Shown here in pieces: positions 8,097 to 17,669 of a stretch of 64,000 bases of DNA. The notes under the pieces are model-generated. The model had not been told where the DNA came from. It made no database searches and saw only the letters and a program-made list of their open reading frames with translations. Source of the DNA: Pseudomonas sp. N3-W (GTDB taxonomy: Bacteria; Pseudomonadota; Gammaproteobacteria; Pseudomonadales; Pseudomonadaceae); assembly GCF_024970185.1 (NCBI RefSeq), contig NZ_CP103965.1:678001-742000 (forward strand), read 5' to 3'. A program made the position numbers and the translations under genes. Every line of letters begins with the position of its first letter. Positions within the stretch are counted from its first letter, which is position 1.

Positions 8097-9110
8097 ATGC
8101 CAACGTTTTCTCAGCGTCACGTATTGCTGTTGGTCAGTTGGGTGATCATTTTTGGTGGGCTGTTGCTGGTGTTGCCGCTGCGATTGCTGCCGAGCCTGAT
8201 GGCCGGCCTGCTGGTGTTCGAACTGGTCAACATGCTCACCCCGCAACTGCAACGGCTGATCGAGGGTCGGCGCGCCCGCTGGCTGGCGGTGGCGCTGCTG
8301 GGCACGCTGGTGGTCAGCGTGCTGGCGCTGATCTTTGCCGGTGCGATCAGCTTCCTGCTGCACGAGGCGGAAAACCCGGGCGCTTCCCTCGACAAATTCA
8401 TGGGCGTGGTTGATCGCGCTCGCGGTCAGTTGCCGCCGTTCATCGACGCCTACCTGCCGGCCAGCGCCGCCGAGTTCCGGGTGGCCATTGGCGACTGGTT
8501 GACCAAACACCTGAGCGACCTGCAACTGGTGGGCAAGGACGCGGCGCACATGTTCGTGACGCTGCTGATCGGCATGGTGCTGGGGGCTATCATCGCCTTG
8601 CAACGGGTGCCGGACCTGACCAAGCGCAAGCCGTTGGCCGCCGCATTGTTCGACCGCTTGCACTTGTTGGTGCAGGCGTTCCGCAACATCGTCTTCGCCC
8701 AGATCAAGATCTCGCTGCTCAACACCTTCTTCACCGGCATCTTCCTGGCGGTGATCCTGCCGATGTTCGGCATCAAGCTGCCGCTGACCAAAACCCTGAT
8801 CGTGCTGACGTTCCTGTTGGGCCTGCTGCCGGTGATTGGCAACCTGATGTCCAACACCCTGATCACTATCGTCGGTTTGTCGCTGTCGGTCTGGGTCGCC
8901 GTGGCGGCGCTGGGTTATCTGATCTTCATCCACAAGCTCGAATACTTTCTCAACGCACGCATCGTCGGCGGGCAGATCAGCGCCAAGTCCTGGGAGTTGC
9001 TGCTGGCAATGCTGGTGTTCGAGGCCGCATTCGGCCTGCCGGGCGTGGTGGCGGGGCCGATTTATTACGCGTATCTGAAGAGCGAGTTGAAGCAGATCGG
9101 GATGGTTTGA
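8097..9110 (+). CDS. AI-2E family transporter (YdiK/PerM-like permease)
   Basis: A 337-residue inner-membrane protein with about seven or eight hydrophobic helices. It has the family pattern of two short helices at residues 8-50, a large loop at about 80-160, and a closing block of helices with LLPVIGN and GP-x-YYAYLKSEL at the C-terminus. Members of this family are named for TqsA-linked autoinducer-2 export, but others carry out Na+/H+ antiport; the substrate here is unknown. It lies alone between a palindrome and a REP element. Confidence 0.85.
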   Translation: MPTFSQRHVLLLVSWVIIFGGLLLVLPLRLLPSLMAGLLVFELVNMLTPQLQRLIEGRRARWLAVALLGTLVVSVLALIFAGAISFLLHEAENPGASLDKFMGVVDRARGQLPPFIDAYLPASAAEFRVAIGDWLTKHLSDLQLVGKDAAHMFVTLLIGMVLGAIIALQRVPDLTKRKPLAAALFDRLHLLVQAFRNIVFAQIKISLLNTFFTGIFLAVILPMFGIKLPLTKTLIVLTFLLGLLPVIGNLMSNTLITIVGLSLSVWVAVAALGYLIFIHKLEYFLNARIVGGQISAKSWELLLAMLVFEAAFGLPGVVAGPIYYAYLKSELKQIGMV

Positions 9111-9143
9111 TCTGCTACAGATGTGTCGCTTGAGCTGACGCCT

Positions 9144-9196
9144 TCGCGAGCAGGCTCGCTCCCACAGGGAAACGCATTCCAATGTGGGAGCGAGCC
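9144..9196. repeat. REP palindrome pair
   Basis: TCGCGAGCAGGCTCGCTCCCACA and an inverted partial copy TGTGGGAGCGAGCC separated by 16 bases, between the convergent AI-2E permease and yegD-like genes. Confidence 0.8.
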
Positions 9197-9207
9197 TTGG
9201 TTTCGGA

Positions 9208-10482
9208 TCAGTCCATCGTGCCGTAGCGCTTGTTGGCCTCGATTGCCAGCCCGCTGCCGATGCTGCCAAAGATATTCCCTTCCACATGCTGCGCCTTGGG
9301 CAGCATTGCCGAAATGCTGTTGCGCAGCGCCGGAATCCCGCTCGAACCACCGGTGAAGAACACCGTATCGACCTGATCGACCCGCACATTGGCGTCGGTC
9401 AGCAGTTTGGTGACGCTGTTGCGCACACGCTCCAGCAGGTTGTCGATGGCCGACTCGAACAGTGCCCGGGTCAGTTCCACGCTCAGACCTGGCTCGATGC
9501 GGTCCAGCGGCACGTGGCGGGTGTCGGCGTGGGTCAGCTGGATCTTGGTTTCTTCCACTTCCATCGCCAGCCAGTGACCGGCGCGCTGGTCGATCAGCTT
9601 GAACAGACGGTCGATGCCGCCGGTGTCTTCGATGTCGTAGCGCATGCTGCCCAGGGCCAGGGTCGACTTCTGCGAGTAGACCGAGTTGATGGTGTGCCAG
9701 GTCGCCAGGTTCATGTGGTGGCTGGTCGGCATGTAGGCGCCGCTCTTCATGCGGCTGCCGTAGCCGAACAGCGGCATCAGGCCTTGCAGGCTCAACTGTT
9801 TGTCGAAGTCGGTCCCGCCGATGTGCACGCCGCCAGTGGCGAGGATGTCGTCGTGGCGGTTGTCGTGGGTACGACGCTCGGGGGACAGGCGCACCAGCGA
9901 GAAGTCGGACGTACCACCGCCGATGTCGACGATCAGCACCAGCTCTTCTTTTTCGATGGTCGATTCATAGTCGAAGGCGGCCGCAATCGGCTCGTACTGA
10001 AACGACACGTCCTTGAAGCCGATGGCGCGGGCCACGTCCACGAGGGTGTTTTCGGCTTCCTGGTCAGCCAGTTCGTCGTCATCGACGAAAAACACCGGGC
10101 GGCCCAGTACCACTTCTTCGAATTCACGACCGGCGGCGGCTTCAGCGCGCTTCTTCAACTGGCCGATGAACAGGCCCAGCAGGTCCTTGAACGGCATCGC
10201 CGTGCCCAGCACGCTGGTGTCATGCTTGATCAGCTTGGAGCCCAGCAGGCTCTTGAGCGAGCGCATCAGCCGGCCTTCATAGCCTTCCAGGTACTCGTGC
10301 AGCGCCAGGCGGCCGTACACCGGGCGGCGTTCTTCCATGTTGAAGAAGACCACCGAAGGCAGGGTGATCTTGTCGTCCTCCAGCGCAATCAGCGTTTCCA
10401 TGCCGGGGCGCAGCCAGCCGACGGTGGAGTTGGACGTGCCAAAGTCGATACCGCAGGCACGGGCTGGGGATGCGTTTTTCAT
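9208..10482 (-). CDS. yegD: YegD-like Hsp70 family chaperone
   Basis: A 424-residue actin-fold ATPase that lacks most of the C-terminal substrate-binding half of DnaK. The phosphate-1 loop GIDFGTSNST is at residues 10-19. The phosphate-2 loop VDIGGGTSDFSLV is near 200, and the adenosine motif FFTGGSSGIPALR near 385. It matches the E. coli YegD type in length and motifs. Its clients and cochaperones are unknown. An in-frame start at 10527 would add 15 residues; the one at 10482 puts the ATPase core right at the N-terminus. It is divergent from the cbpA-cbpM pair, so two chaperone loci share one 297-base intergenic region. Confidence 0.85.
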   Translation of the reverse strand: MKNASPARACGIDFGTSNSTVGWLRPGMETLIALEDDKITLPSVVFFNMEERRPVYGRLALHEYLEGYEGRLMRSLKSLLGSKLIKHDTSVLGTAMPFKDLLGLFIGQLKKRAEAAAGREFEEVVLGRPVFFVDDDELADQEAENTLVDVARAIGFKDVSFQYEPIAAAFDYESTIEKEELVLIVDIGGGTSDFSLVRLSPERRTHDNRHDDILATGGVHIGGTDFDKQLSLQGLMPLFGYGSRMKSGAYMPTSHHMNLATWHTINSVYSQKSTLALGSMRYDIEDTGGIDRLFKLIDQRAGHWLAMEVEETKIQLTHADTRHVPLDRIEPGLSVELTRALFESAIDNLLERVRNSVTKLLTDANVRVDQVDTVFFTGGSSGIPALRNSISAMLPKAQHVEGNIFGSIGSGLAIEANKRYGTMD

Positions 10483-10578
10483 GTCTTTCGAGTTCCGGTT
10501 AAAAAACGGCCGCGCAGTGTATGCCACTGCGGCACAGATTCGAAGGCCGACTATCCGCTAAATCGCAGCGGTTAGCGC

Positions 10579-10607
10579 CTTGTAAAGACCGCGCCATGCC
10601 CCAAACT
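10579..10607 (+). promoter_or_regulatory. Possible sigma-32 (heat-shock) promoter for cbpA
   Basis: CTTGTAA, 13 bases, then CCCCAAACT approximates the heat-shock consensus CTTGAAA-N(11-16)-CCCCATNT. It faces cbpA but would give a leader of about 170 bases. It lies in the 297-base gap 10483-10779, which otherwise holds an imperfect hairpin at 10509-10533 and nothing else I can name. Confidence 0.35.
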
Positions 10608-10779
10608 TGTCAGCATTGAGCCAGGCAGCCACAGGACGGACGCAAGAACCGCCTTTCGCTGCCGATAAACTTTTGATGCGCTACCCGGTCACAGCTTGAG
10701 ATCGGTCAACCCAACGGCTGCTAATCAGCGCATGCTGGCGGCAGTGGCGCGACTTTGATAACGGATGGTGATTCCCGCG

Positions 10780-11733
10780 ATGGATTTCAAAGACTATTAC
10801 AAGATTCTCGGTGTGGAACCGACCGCAGACGATAAGACCATCAAGGCCGCTTATCGCAAACTCGCGCGCAAATACCACCCCGACGTCAGCAAGGAAAAGG
10901 ACGCCGAGGCCAAGTTCAAGGACGCTTCGGAAGCCTATGAGGCGCTGAAAAGTGCCGACAAGCGCGCCGAATACGACGACTTGCGCAAATACGGCCAGCA
11001 CGGCCAGCCGTTCCAGGGCCCGCCAGGCTGGCAGGGACGTGGTGCCGGTGGGGCAGGTGGTTTCGGTGGTGGCCAGGACTCGGGCGATTTTTCGGACTTC
11101 TTCAGTTCGATTTTCGGCAACCGGGGTCCGGGGTTCGGTGGTGGGCAATCTCGTAGCGCCGGTCGCCGAGGGCAAGACGTGGAAATGGAATTAGCGATTT
11201 TTCTGGAAGAGACCCTCTCGAACGAATCGAAGAAGGTCAGCTTCCAGGTGCCGCAGTACAACGCGGCTGGCCAGCATGTGAGCAACACCAGCAAAAGCCT
11301 GAACGTGAAAATCCCCGCTGGCGTGACCGACGGCGAGCGCATCCGCCTCAAGGGCCAGGGCGCACCGGGCATTGGCGGCGGCGCCAATGGCGACCTGTTC
11401 CTGATCATCCGTTTTGCCCCGCACCCTAAATTCGATGTCGAGGGCGAAAACCTGATCATCACCCTGCCGCTGGCCCCCTGGGAACTGGCGCTGGGCGCGG
11501 AAGTCGCGGTGCCGACCCTCACCGGCAAGATCAACCTCAAGGTCCCGGCCGGCAGCCAGAACGGCCAGCGCATGCGCGCCAAGGGCCACGGTTTGATGAA
11601 CAAGAAGGGCGAACGCGGTTACCTCTTCGTGCAGCTCAAGGCCATCATGCCCAAGGCCGCAGACGACGAGACCAAGGCGTTGTGGCAGGAACTGGCGAAG
11701 AAAGCCGCTTTCGACCCGCGCGAGAACTTCTGA
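10780..11733 (+). CDS. cbpA: DnaJ-type co-chaperone CbpA (curved DNA-binding protein)
   Basis: A 317-residue J-domain protein. The J domain is at residues 1-70 with His33-Pro34-Asp35. A Gly/Phe-rich linker follows (about 75-130), then two beta-sandwich substrate-binding domains with no zinc-finger Cys repeats, which separates CbpA from DnaJ. It stimulates DnaK ATPase and can bind curved DNA in the nucleoid. [12 protein letters not shown] is the conserved N-terminus, so the ATG at 10780 is preferred over one at 10765. It is followed after 23 bases by its modulator cbpM, a standard pair. A heat-shock-like promoter lies upstream. Confidence 0.9.
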   Translation: MDFKDYYKILGVEPTADDKTIKAAYRKLARKYHPDVSKEKDAEAKFKDASEAYEALKSADKRAEYDDLRKYGQHGQPFQGPPGWQGRGAGGAGGFGGGQDSGDFSDFFSSIFGNRGPGFGGGQSRSAGRRGQDVEMELAIFLEETLSNESKKVSFQVPQYNAAGQHVSNTSKSLNVKIPAGVTDGERIRLKGQGAPGIGGGANGDLFLIIRFAPHPKFDVEGENLIITLPLAPWELALGAEVAVPTLTGKINLKVPAGSQNGQRMRAKGHGLMNKKGERGYLFVQLKAIMPKAADDETKALWQELAKKAAFDPRENF

Positions 11734-11756
11734 TCCGAGAAACGGAGTAGCCAAAC

Positions 11757-12062
11757 ATGAGCAGCCCCCTGATCGTTCAACTGGACATGGCAGAATTCTG
11801 TGAGGCGACCGACCTGTCGGACGTCTACGTGATCGAAATCGTCGAACACGGCATCCTCGAACCTCAGGGCGCACTGCCCAAGGACTGGCGTTTCAACGAT
11901 TACGAGTTGGTCCTGGCCAAACGTGCCGCCAAGCTGCGGCGCGACCTGGAACTGGAATGGGAAGGCGTTGCCCTGGCGCTGGACCTGCTTGAAGAGGTCC
12001 AGCAGCTGCGAGCCGAGAACCGGATGCTGAAGCAGCGGTTGGGGCGGTTGGTGGTGGAGTAG
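11757..12062 (+). CDS. cbpM: Chaperone modulator CbpM
   Basis: A 101-residue protein of the MerR-like CbpM family. The N-terminal part (VQLDMAEFCEATDLS, then VIEIVEHGILEP) is the winged-helix-like domain. A C-terminal coiled coil (about residues 60-98, Leu-rich with LRAENRMLKQRL) serves for oligomerisation. CbpM binds the J domain of CbpA and blocks its action on DnaK. Immediate placement after cbpA and matching length support the call. CGGAG lies 9 to 13 bases before the ATG. Confidence 0.9.
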   Translation: MSSPLIVQLDMAEFCEATDLSDVYVIEIVEHGILEPQGALPKDWRFNDYELVLAKRAAKLRRDLELEWEGVALALDLLEEVQQLRAENRMLKQRLGRLVVE

Positions 12063-12130
12063 TTTTCGCTGGAAGCCATGCGCGCCCAACAGCTGCGATG
12101 GGCCGCAACCGTCGCGGTATATAGTTACCG

Positions 12131-12151
12131 CCAGCGTCACAGTTACGCTGG
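12131..12151. promoter_or_regulatory. Small dyad upstream of the first giant gene
   Basis: CCAGCGT, 7 bases, ACGCTGG. It could be the end hairpin of cbpAM or an operator for the gene starting at 12192. There is no U-run. No HrpL-type GGAACC box is present in 12063-12191. Confidence 0.35.
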
Positions 12152-12191
12152 TTAAGTTGATGCCTTGATCTTTCATCAAGGTATTTTTCAA

Positions 12192-15100
12192 ATGACCGAT
12201 TTATCCCCGATTCCTGCCACCGCAGGCGAGCAGGGACAGCACTATGAACTTCTCAAACGTGCCGTTCCTGCCTGTCTCGTCAATGCCGCGCCACAGCGGC
12301 GCGCAGCGCTCAGGCAGACACGCCCTGTCATCCCGAACTGGTATGGCGCACTCAGTGCATCCGATCGAGATGTGTTGAACCGTGACCTGGATGCCAAGTG
12401 TCACTCACAGAACGAGCTCGACAAGTCGATGCTCAAAATCCAGGAGATTAATGATTTTGCAGCGCCGTTACTCACGGCCGCATTGGTCGCAGCGGGGCAT
12501 GCGCTGGATGTGGAGCATGTTTTCCTGCGGCTTTATATCCCGATAGAAGACAGCTTTGGCCGAAAGACCGATGGCTACAGGGTCAAGACATTTTCTTTGT
12601 TGCAGGCAGCCCTGAACAATTTCGAGGAACAGGAAACAACAGCCGGCTTTTTCGACGCGGCTTGCGGGTTCGTCACTCCGCCCAATGCACTCGGCCACTT
12701 CGAGCGCCATCCGGCCACGCTCAAGCTCGAAGACTTTGCCCGCCTGTGCCGCACACTTGATCTGGGTAGCCAGTACCAGCAGCACCTCAAAACCTTTCTA
12801 CGCCCGGACCAAGTGGTTTCGCAAAACCTGTTACGCACCCGCTACATCACCCACCAGAAAGATGCCTTCACCGCGGCTGCCCGCCTGGCGCTATTCAAGA
12901 AAGATATCGGCGAGGACGATTTCAAGCTGTTGATGCGCGTGGTCAGTGGCGAAAAAAAGATAATGGTTGGCGACAAACAGGTCTGGTATCGCACCCCGAG
13001 CATGATGAATCTCGATCTGCGCGGGTGTGTGATTATCGACCCCTGTGTCAAATACCAATATTCGGACTGGTTCATCGCCTATATCCCTGACGACCCCGAA
13101 CATCCGATCAAGCGTTACGAAAATTTCCAGGCTTTTCGTCAGGAGCTGACTCGCCAACTTACCGCGTACCCGGTGCAGCCGATGGGCCGCCAGCCCCAGT
13201 CCGGGCCTGCCGGTTATCAGGTTTTTCTCAGCCGTTTTGTCGCGCAAAAAAATCGTCCCTACTATTACCGTCGCTTCACCAAGACGATGACGGATGCACC
13301 TTCCGAACCCTGGCTGATTAACTGGTTGCGCTCCGAGCAGGGCGCCTTTTGGGCGGACCTGCTGGCGCCTGATTACGTGCGTTCGCCGATCAGTTCGATT
13401 CTGGGGAATGCGCATCACACCAGTCGGGTGCCGGTCGAAGGCCCGAACCTGAATATCAATGCCTATTCCATAAAAGGTGGCATATGGGCGGAGGACGTCG
13501 ACCTGTGGGACACACTCTACGAAGGCCTGCGCGATCAGGTATTTGAAGATGCCCGGACACTCGCGGTGTCCACGGTTGATGCCGATGACGCCAGCCACTC
13601 CAGGCGTCTGTCGCATTACCTGAGCATCGGCCTTCTGGTTGTGGGCACGGTATCGATGGTGGTGCCGCCGCTCGGCGAAGTCATGTTGGTGGCCACGCTC
13701 GGACAGCTGATGTACGAGGCATTTGAGGGCGCTATCGAACTCGGCGAAGGCGACAGGGAAGCCGCCTGGTCTCATATAACCGATGTTGTGGAAAACCTGG
13801 CGATGCTGGCGGTGGGTGCTGCGGCGTTTCACTTCGTGACGTCGCCCGCTGTAGAAAGCATGAAGCCGGTCCGCCTGCCTGATGGCAAGACGCGCTTGTG
13901 GAAACCGGATCTCAAACCCTATGAGCGCAATATCGAGTTACCCGCCAGTTCGAGCGCGGACAGCGACGGGTTGCTGCGTCGCAACGGCGATCAGGTGTTA
14001 ACACTTGGCGACAAACATTTTGTGCTGGGGGACGATCCTCTTCCCGGGGCGTATCGCGTTCAGCACCCTGTGCGTGCCGACGCCTATCAACCTGAAGTGC
14101 GTACCAACGGTGACGGGGTCTGGGTGCATGAGGCCGAGGCTCCACGAAGCTGGGAAGGCACGGCCCTGATGCGTCGTCTGGGCCCTGTGGTGGAGGGATT
14201 CAGCGACACGCAGTTGGAACGGATTCGAATGTCCAGCGGCATCGAAGAGGGTTTGCTTCGACGAATGTATGTCGAGACAGAGCGCACCCCGTCGATCCTG
14301 CAGGAAACGGCGGACCGAAATCGTGCCTATGACAACGCGGTGAGCGTAGGGCGGCAGATTGCCGAAGGGCAAATGACTGACGAGCTGTCCGGGTACGCCG
14401 CGACATTGATGGTCGAGTTACCGGATTGGCCTGTGGGCAGGGGCATTGAAGTGTTCAATGCTCAAGCCGGGAGCGATGTACCGATTCAGTATTACACCGG
14501 GGACCGTACCGATCCTGCTCCGATCCGCATCAGCCAGACCGAACTCAAGGGCGGCGGTTTGCCCGGTCGAATCGTTGACAGCCTGAGTGACGATCAACTC
14601 AAGAAACTGCTGGGTGGTCAGTACCTGGAGCGAGGCACTGAGTTGCGCACTGTGGCCTTGAAAAACCGCTTGGCAGAAAGCGCCGTACGCCACCGTACGC
14701 GCCTGTTCCGCAGCCTCAACAGCGAGCCGAAACGCCCGGCTGACCCCGCTGTCCAGCTCATACAGCGTGATTTCAAGCGACTGTCCACGCGTATGGCGCG
14801 GCAAGTGTTGAGCGATGCCACGACGGCTGAGCTGGAGATCATTCGCACCCGCGAAAAGATTCCCTTGCGCCTGGCTCAAGTGGCGCGCCAGTGGCAAAAC
14901 GAAATACGCCTGACGCAGGCCTACGAAGGTCTCTACCTGCCAGAACTGGCCGGGCCGGATACCGAGGCCCTGGCGCTGAACACACTGCAGCGTTTGCCTG
15001 GCTGGAAGAACGAACTGCGTATTGAAATACGTGAGGCAACGCTCAACGGTCCGTTACGAGCCAGTTGCGGCCCGCAGCAGGCGAGCAGCCACAAAGTATT

Positions 15101-17354
15101 GGTTCACCTCGGCGAGGGGAAATATCAGGCCTTCGACGCCCAGGGCAGTGAGTTGCACGGTGCCAACGGTCTTTACGGCTCGATCCAGCATGCCTTGACC
15201 GACCGTCATCGCCTGTCGATTGGCTTGCCACATGTCGGCCAGGGCGAGACGCTTCAAGGGCTGATTGTGCAACAGGCATTGCCTCGTGGGGCATTGCGTC
15301 AGGTGTTGGGTATCGCGCCGGCTCGTCTGCCATTTTTCAGGCCGCCGCACCGCTTTCCGGGCGGTAAACGAGGCTATCCGTTGAGTGGGCGGGGGACGGG
15401 GGGGCGCAGAGGGATAATCGAGGAGCGGGTACGCACGCTCTACCCCAATATTACTGACGCAGAACTCACCGAGTACCTGCTGAGCAAGCCCCTGGAAGAT
15501 GATCGCTGGCTCAAGGCGCTGGAGGCCGAATACAAGGCGCTCGATCATGGGCTACGGATTTGGTACTGGGGTGGCGCCCAGGACGCCGAATCGCTGAGCG
15601 CCAAGAAGGAGTTCCTGAACGCCATCCGGCTTGCCTGGCAAGCGTCCGCCGACGACGATATCGATGCTGTCGGACGTTATCGCGGGCAAAAAATCCAGTT
15701 GGAGGGGGAAGGGCTGGGGCCTTATCTGGAAACGCTGTCGGTCTTGCCTGGCAACTTCGATCATGTGACCGCCTTGAACCTTCAGGGCATCGGATTGACG
15801 GACCGCGGGACTGTTTTTTTGTCGACGTTCAGCAAGCTGCGATCCCTGGAGCTTGATATGAATGAGCTGACCCGTTTACCGGAAGCCGTCGGGAAGATGC
15901 CGCATCTCGAAGTCCTGGGGCTCAGCGACAACGAGGTGGTGCTGACGAGCGAGACTGCCCGGCAGATCAGGGATCTGCGCCGAATGACCAGCCTGTCACT
16001 GGATGGCAACCCGCTGGGGCAGGCGCCTGATATCACTCTCATGTACCAGCTGCACTTGTTACGTTTGGCCGACACCGGGCTGAACCGCTGGCCCGTCGGG
16101 ATTTTTTCCAGGCCAAGATCCCACCGCTTCATTCTGGACCTGACGGCCAACGCCATTACCGAAATACCTGATGTGGCGCCGGGCTCTGAGCGCGCGCAGA
16201 TCCTTGCCAGAACGGCAGTGAGCCGCGAATTGCTGTCACCGCAGGCCCTGGACAGGCTCAACCTGTATATCGAATCGGTTGGCCTTGAACCCGAGCGTCA
16301 TTTCCCGCCCCGAGGAACTCAAGACAGTGCCCACTGGATGGATGGGCTGACGCATCTGGAATGGACACAGAAGCAACCTCTCTGGGACGCGCTCGAAGAA
16401 ACCCATGGCAGCGAGCCGTTTTTCAATGAAATTCGGAAGTTGAGCGAGTCCGCTGATGCGTTGACTCCAGCCTCCAGGCCAGACCTCACGCTCAAGGTCT
16501 GGCGCATGCTGGAGGCCATGGCCGAGGATACCGGGCTGCGTGAAAACCTGTTTCAGATGGCCAGGGTACCCGCGCGCTGCGTTGATGGCGGTGCGCATTT
16601 GTTCGGCTCCATGGGCGTCGAGGTTTTGTTGCACGAGGCCTGTGCGATTTCCGATGCAGCCTTGAGGAAGGCCGAGCTTCTGAAGCTTGCCAAGGGCAAG
16701 TCGCGACTGGATGAGTTGGCCCGAATCGGCAACGCAAGAGTGGCTGATTTATTGGCCGGGGGGGGGCGTTGTCTGCCCGAGTACAATGAGGACGGGCATC
16801 TAGTTGCACAGTTTGATGACCGGGGAAATGAGCGGCTTCCCATCGATGTGGTAGAGGTTCACATGGTCTACCTGACACGGCTTGGCAGTCGGCTCGATCT
16901 GCCATGGCAACCCGGGAACATGATGTTCGCAGAGCCGGATGTGACGCCCCTGATGGTGGAGGACGCCTATAACCACGTTCTGATACTGGAGGAGGGTGAC
17001 CTGTTGCGCGAGAACGTCCTCGACCAGACGTTCTGGGTCGAGTATCTGGAGGGCGCCAACCCCGACGCATACAAAGCAGTGGACGCCAAGAATGATGCCT
17101 TGCTCAGCTTGCTCGAAGCGCAGCAGGAATGGGCTGATAACGGAGGCTTGTCTGCGCAGCAAAAACAGGATTTGCGCAACACCATCGAGACATCGGCCGC
17201 GCTGCTGGGCATACCGGCAGCAGATGTCAGTCCCGGCAAGGTCATGAGTAACGCAGATTATTTTGCTTATTCGGGTCGTCTGGGAGAAGAAAGGAAAAAC
17301 ATTCTCCGTGGTCTGACGGACGAGGCAATGGGACGAGGTCAGAGCCAGTCTTGA
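12192..17354 (+). CDS. Giant effector-like protein: DUF6543/ToxA_N, LRR, NEL E3 ubiquitin ligase
   Basis: A 1720-residue protein. The N-terminal half matches the dermonecrotic-toxin domain family DUF6543 (ToxA_N), with the diagnostic IPDDPEHP at residues 298-305 and FLSRFVAQ some 45 residues later. A hydrophobic stretch at about 480-506 could enter a membrane. Residues about 1184-1330 are leucine-rich repeats (LRSLELDMNELTRLP, LEVLGLSDNEVV, MTSLSLDGNPLG). The C-terminal NEL domain follows, with the catalytic loop Cys1463-Val-Asp-Gly and a conserved KVWRMLEAMAE helix before it. NEL enzymes (IpaH, SspH, SlrP) ubiquitinate host proteins after injection, so a host-directed role is inferred. No signal peptide, chaperone or secretion gene is adjacent. 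ATG at 12192 with AAGG 10 bases upstream; a TTG at 12165 is also in frame. Confidence 0.85.
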   Translation: MTDLSPIPATAGEQGQHYELLKRAVPACLVNAAPQRRAALRQTRPVIPNWYGALSASDRDVLNRDLDAKCHSQNELDKSMLKIQEINDFAAPLLTAALVAAGHALDVEHVFLRLYIPIEDSFGRKTDGYRVKTFSLLQAALNNFEEQETTAGFFDAACGFVTPPNALGHFERHPATLKLEDFARLCRTLDLGSQYQQHLKTFLRPDQVVSQNLLRTRYITHQKDAFTAAARLALFKKDIGEDDFKLLMRVVSGEKKIMVGDKQVWYRTPSMMNLDLRGCVIIDPCVKYQYSDWFIAYIPDDPEHPIKRYENFQAFRQELTRQLTAYPVQPMGRQPQSGPAGYQVFLSRFVAQKNRPYYYRRFTKTMTDAPSEPWLINWLRSEQGAFWADLLAPDYVRSPISSILGNAHHTSRVPVEGPNLNINAYSIKGGIWAEDVDLWDTLYEGLRDQVFEDARTLAVSTVDADDASHSRRLSHYLSIGLLVVGTVSMVVPPLGEVMLVATLGQLMYEAFEGAIELGEGDREAAWSHITDVVENLAMLAVGAAAFHFVTSPAVESMKPVRLPDGKTRLWKPDLKPYERNIELPASSSADSDGLLRRNGDQVLTLGDKHFVLGDDPLPGAYRVQHPVRADAYQPEVRTNGDGVWVHEAEAPRSWEGTALMRRLGPVVEGFSDTQLERIRMSSGIEEGLLRRMYVETERTPSILQETADRNRAYDNAVSVGRQIAEGQMTDELSGYAATLMVELPDWPVGRGIEVFNAQAGSDVPIQYYTGDRTDPAPIRISQTELKGGGLPGRIVDSLSDDQLKKLLGGQYLERGTELRTVALKNRLAESAVRHRTRLFRSLNSEPKRPADPAVQLIQRDFKRLSTRMARQVLSDATTAELEIIRTREKIPLRLAQVARQWQNEIRLTQAYEGLYLPELAGPDTEALALNTLQRLPGWKNELRIEIREATLNGPLRASCGPQQASSHKVLVHLGEGKYQAFDAQGSELHGANGLYGSIQHALTDRHRLSIGLPHVGQGETLQGLIVQQALPRGALRQVLGIAPARLPFFRPPHRFPGGKRGYPLSGRGTGGRRGIIEERVRTLYPNITDAELTEYLLSKPLEDDRWLKALEAEYKALDHGLRIWYWGGAQDAESLSAKKEFLNAIRLAWQASADDDIDAVGRYRGQKIQLEGEGLGPYLETLSVLPGNFDHVTALNLQGIGLTDRGTVFLSTFSKLRSLELDMNELTRLPEAVGKMPHLEVLGLSDNEVVLTSETARQIRDLRRMTSLSLDGNPLGQAPDITLMYQLHLLRLADTGLNRWPVGIFSRPRSHRFILDLTANAITEIPDVAPGSERAQILARTAVSRELLSPQALDRLNLYIESVGLEPERHFPPRGTQDSAHWMDGLTHLEWTQKQPLWDALEETHGSEPFFNEIRKLSESADALTPASRPDLTLKVWRMLEAMAEDTGLRENLFQMARVPARCVDGGAHLFGSMGVEVLLHEACAISDAALRKAELLKLAKGKSRLDELARIGNARVADLLAGGGRCLPEYNEDGHLVAQFDDRGNERLPIDVVEVHMVYLTRLGSRLDLPWQPGNMMFAEPDVTPLMVEDAYNHVLILEEGDLLRENVLDQTFWVEYLEGANPDAYKAVDAKNDALLSLLEAQQEWADNGGLSAQQKQDLRNTIETSAALLGIPAADVSPGKVMSNADYFAYSGRLGEERKNILRGLTDEAMGRGQSQS

Positions 17355-17408
17355 AAACATCACCAATCTGAGGGGATTTTCTCGGTGACTTGATAGTGAC
17401 CCTGAACT

Positions 17409-17438
17409 TGTGGCGTAGGGACTCATCCCCTCGCCACA
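17409..17438. repeat. Short intergenic inverted repeat (TGTGGCG...CGCCACA)
   Basis: TGTGGCGtAGGGA-ctca-TCCCCTCGCCACA. It could terminate the first giant gene. A related half-site, TGTGGCGAGGGGATTTTAT, occurs near 44102. Confidence 0.6.
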
Positions 17439-17440
17439 GA

Positions 17441-17536
17441 TCACCCATCGAAAAACACAGTCTTCAGCCCGAGATATTCCTGGGCGCTTTCATGCTCAAG
17501 TAGCCATTGCTCAAACATGAGCGTCTTGGGTGGTAC
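17441..17536 (-). pseudogene. Possible C-terminal remnant of a LysR-type regulator
   Basis: Read on the minus strand, the frame ending at 17441 gives VPPKTLMFEQWLLEHES and then AQEYLGLKTVFFDG before a stop; an in-frame stop also lies just upstream. The pattern P-K-x3-F-x2-WLLEE resembles the C-terminal end of GcvA-like LysR regulators. It may be a leftover of a gene lost when the giant genes arrived. The match is short and could be chance. Confidence 0.3.
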
Positions 17537-17669
17537 TTATCTATATTCGGGGTTTCAATTATTGAAGTGTTTCGCCAGTGCAACGACCCTAAGTCACAGG
17601 TTTTTGAATTGCTGAAAGTCAAGCCTCTCCGCTAGCCTGAACATTCAAATAATCACGGATGATTGTTAT

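Larger units (their letters stand above)
17355..17669. other. 315-base gap between the two giant genes
   Basis: The gap holds a short inverted repeat, a possible gene remnant on the minus strand (both listed separately) and an A+T-rich stretch at about 17540-17665 that probably carries the promoter of the second giant gene. No GGAACC/CCAC HrpL box and no second tandem repeat were found. Confidence 0.6.

Noticed and set aside
12063..12191. HrpL-dependent promoter for the giant genes
   Set aside because: No GGAACC followed 15-16 bases later by CCACnnA here or in 17355-17669.
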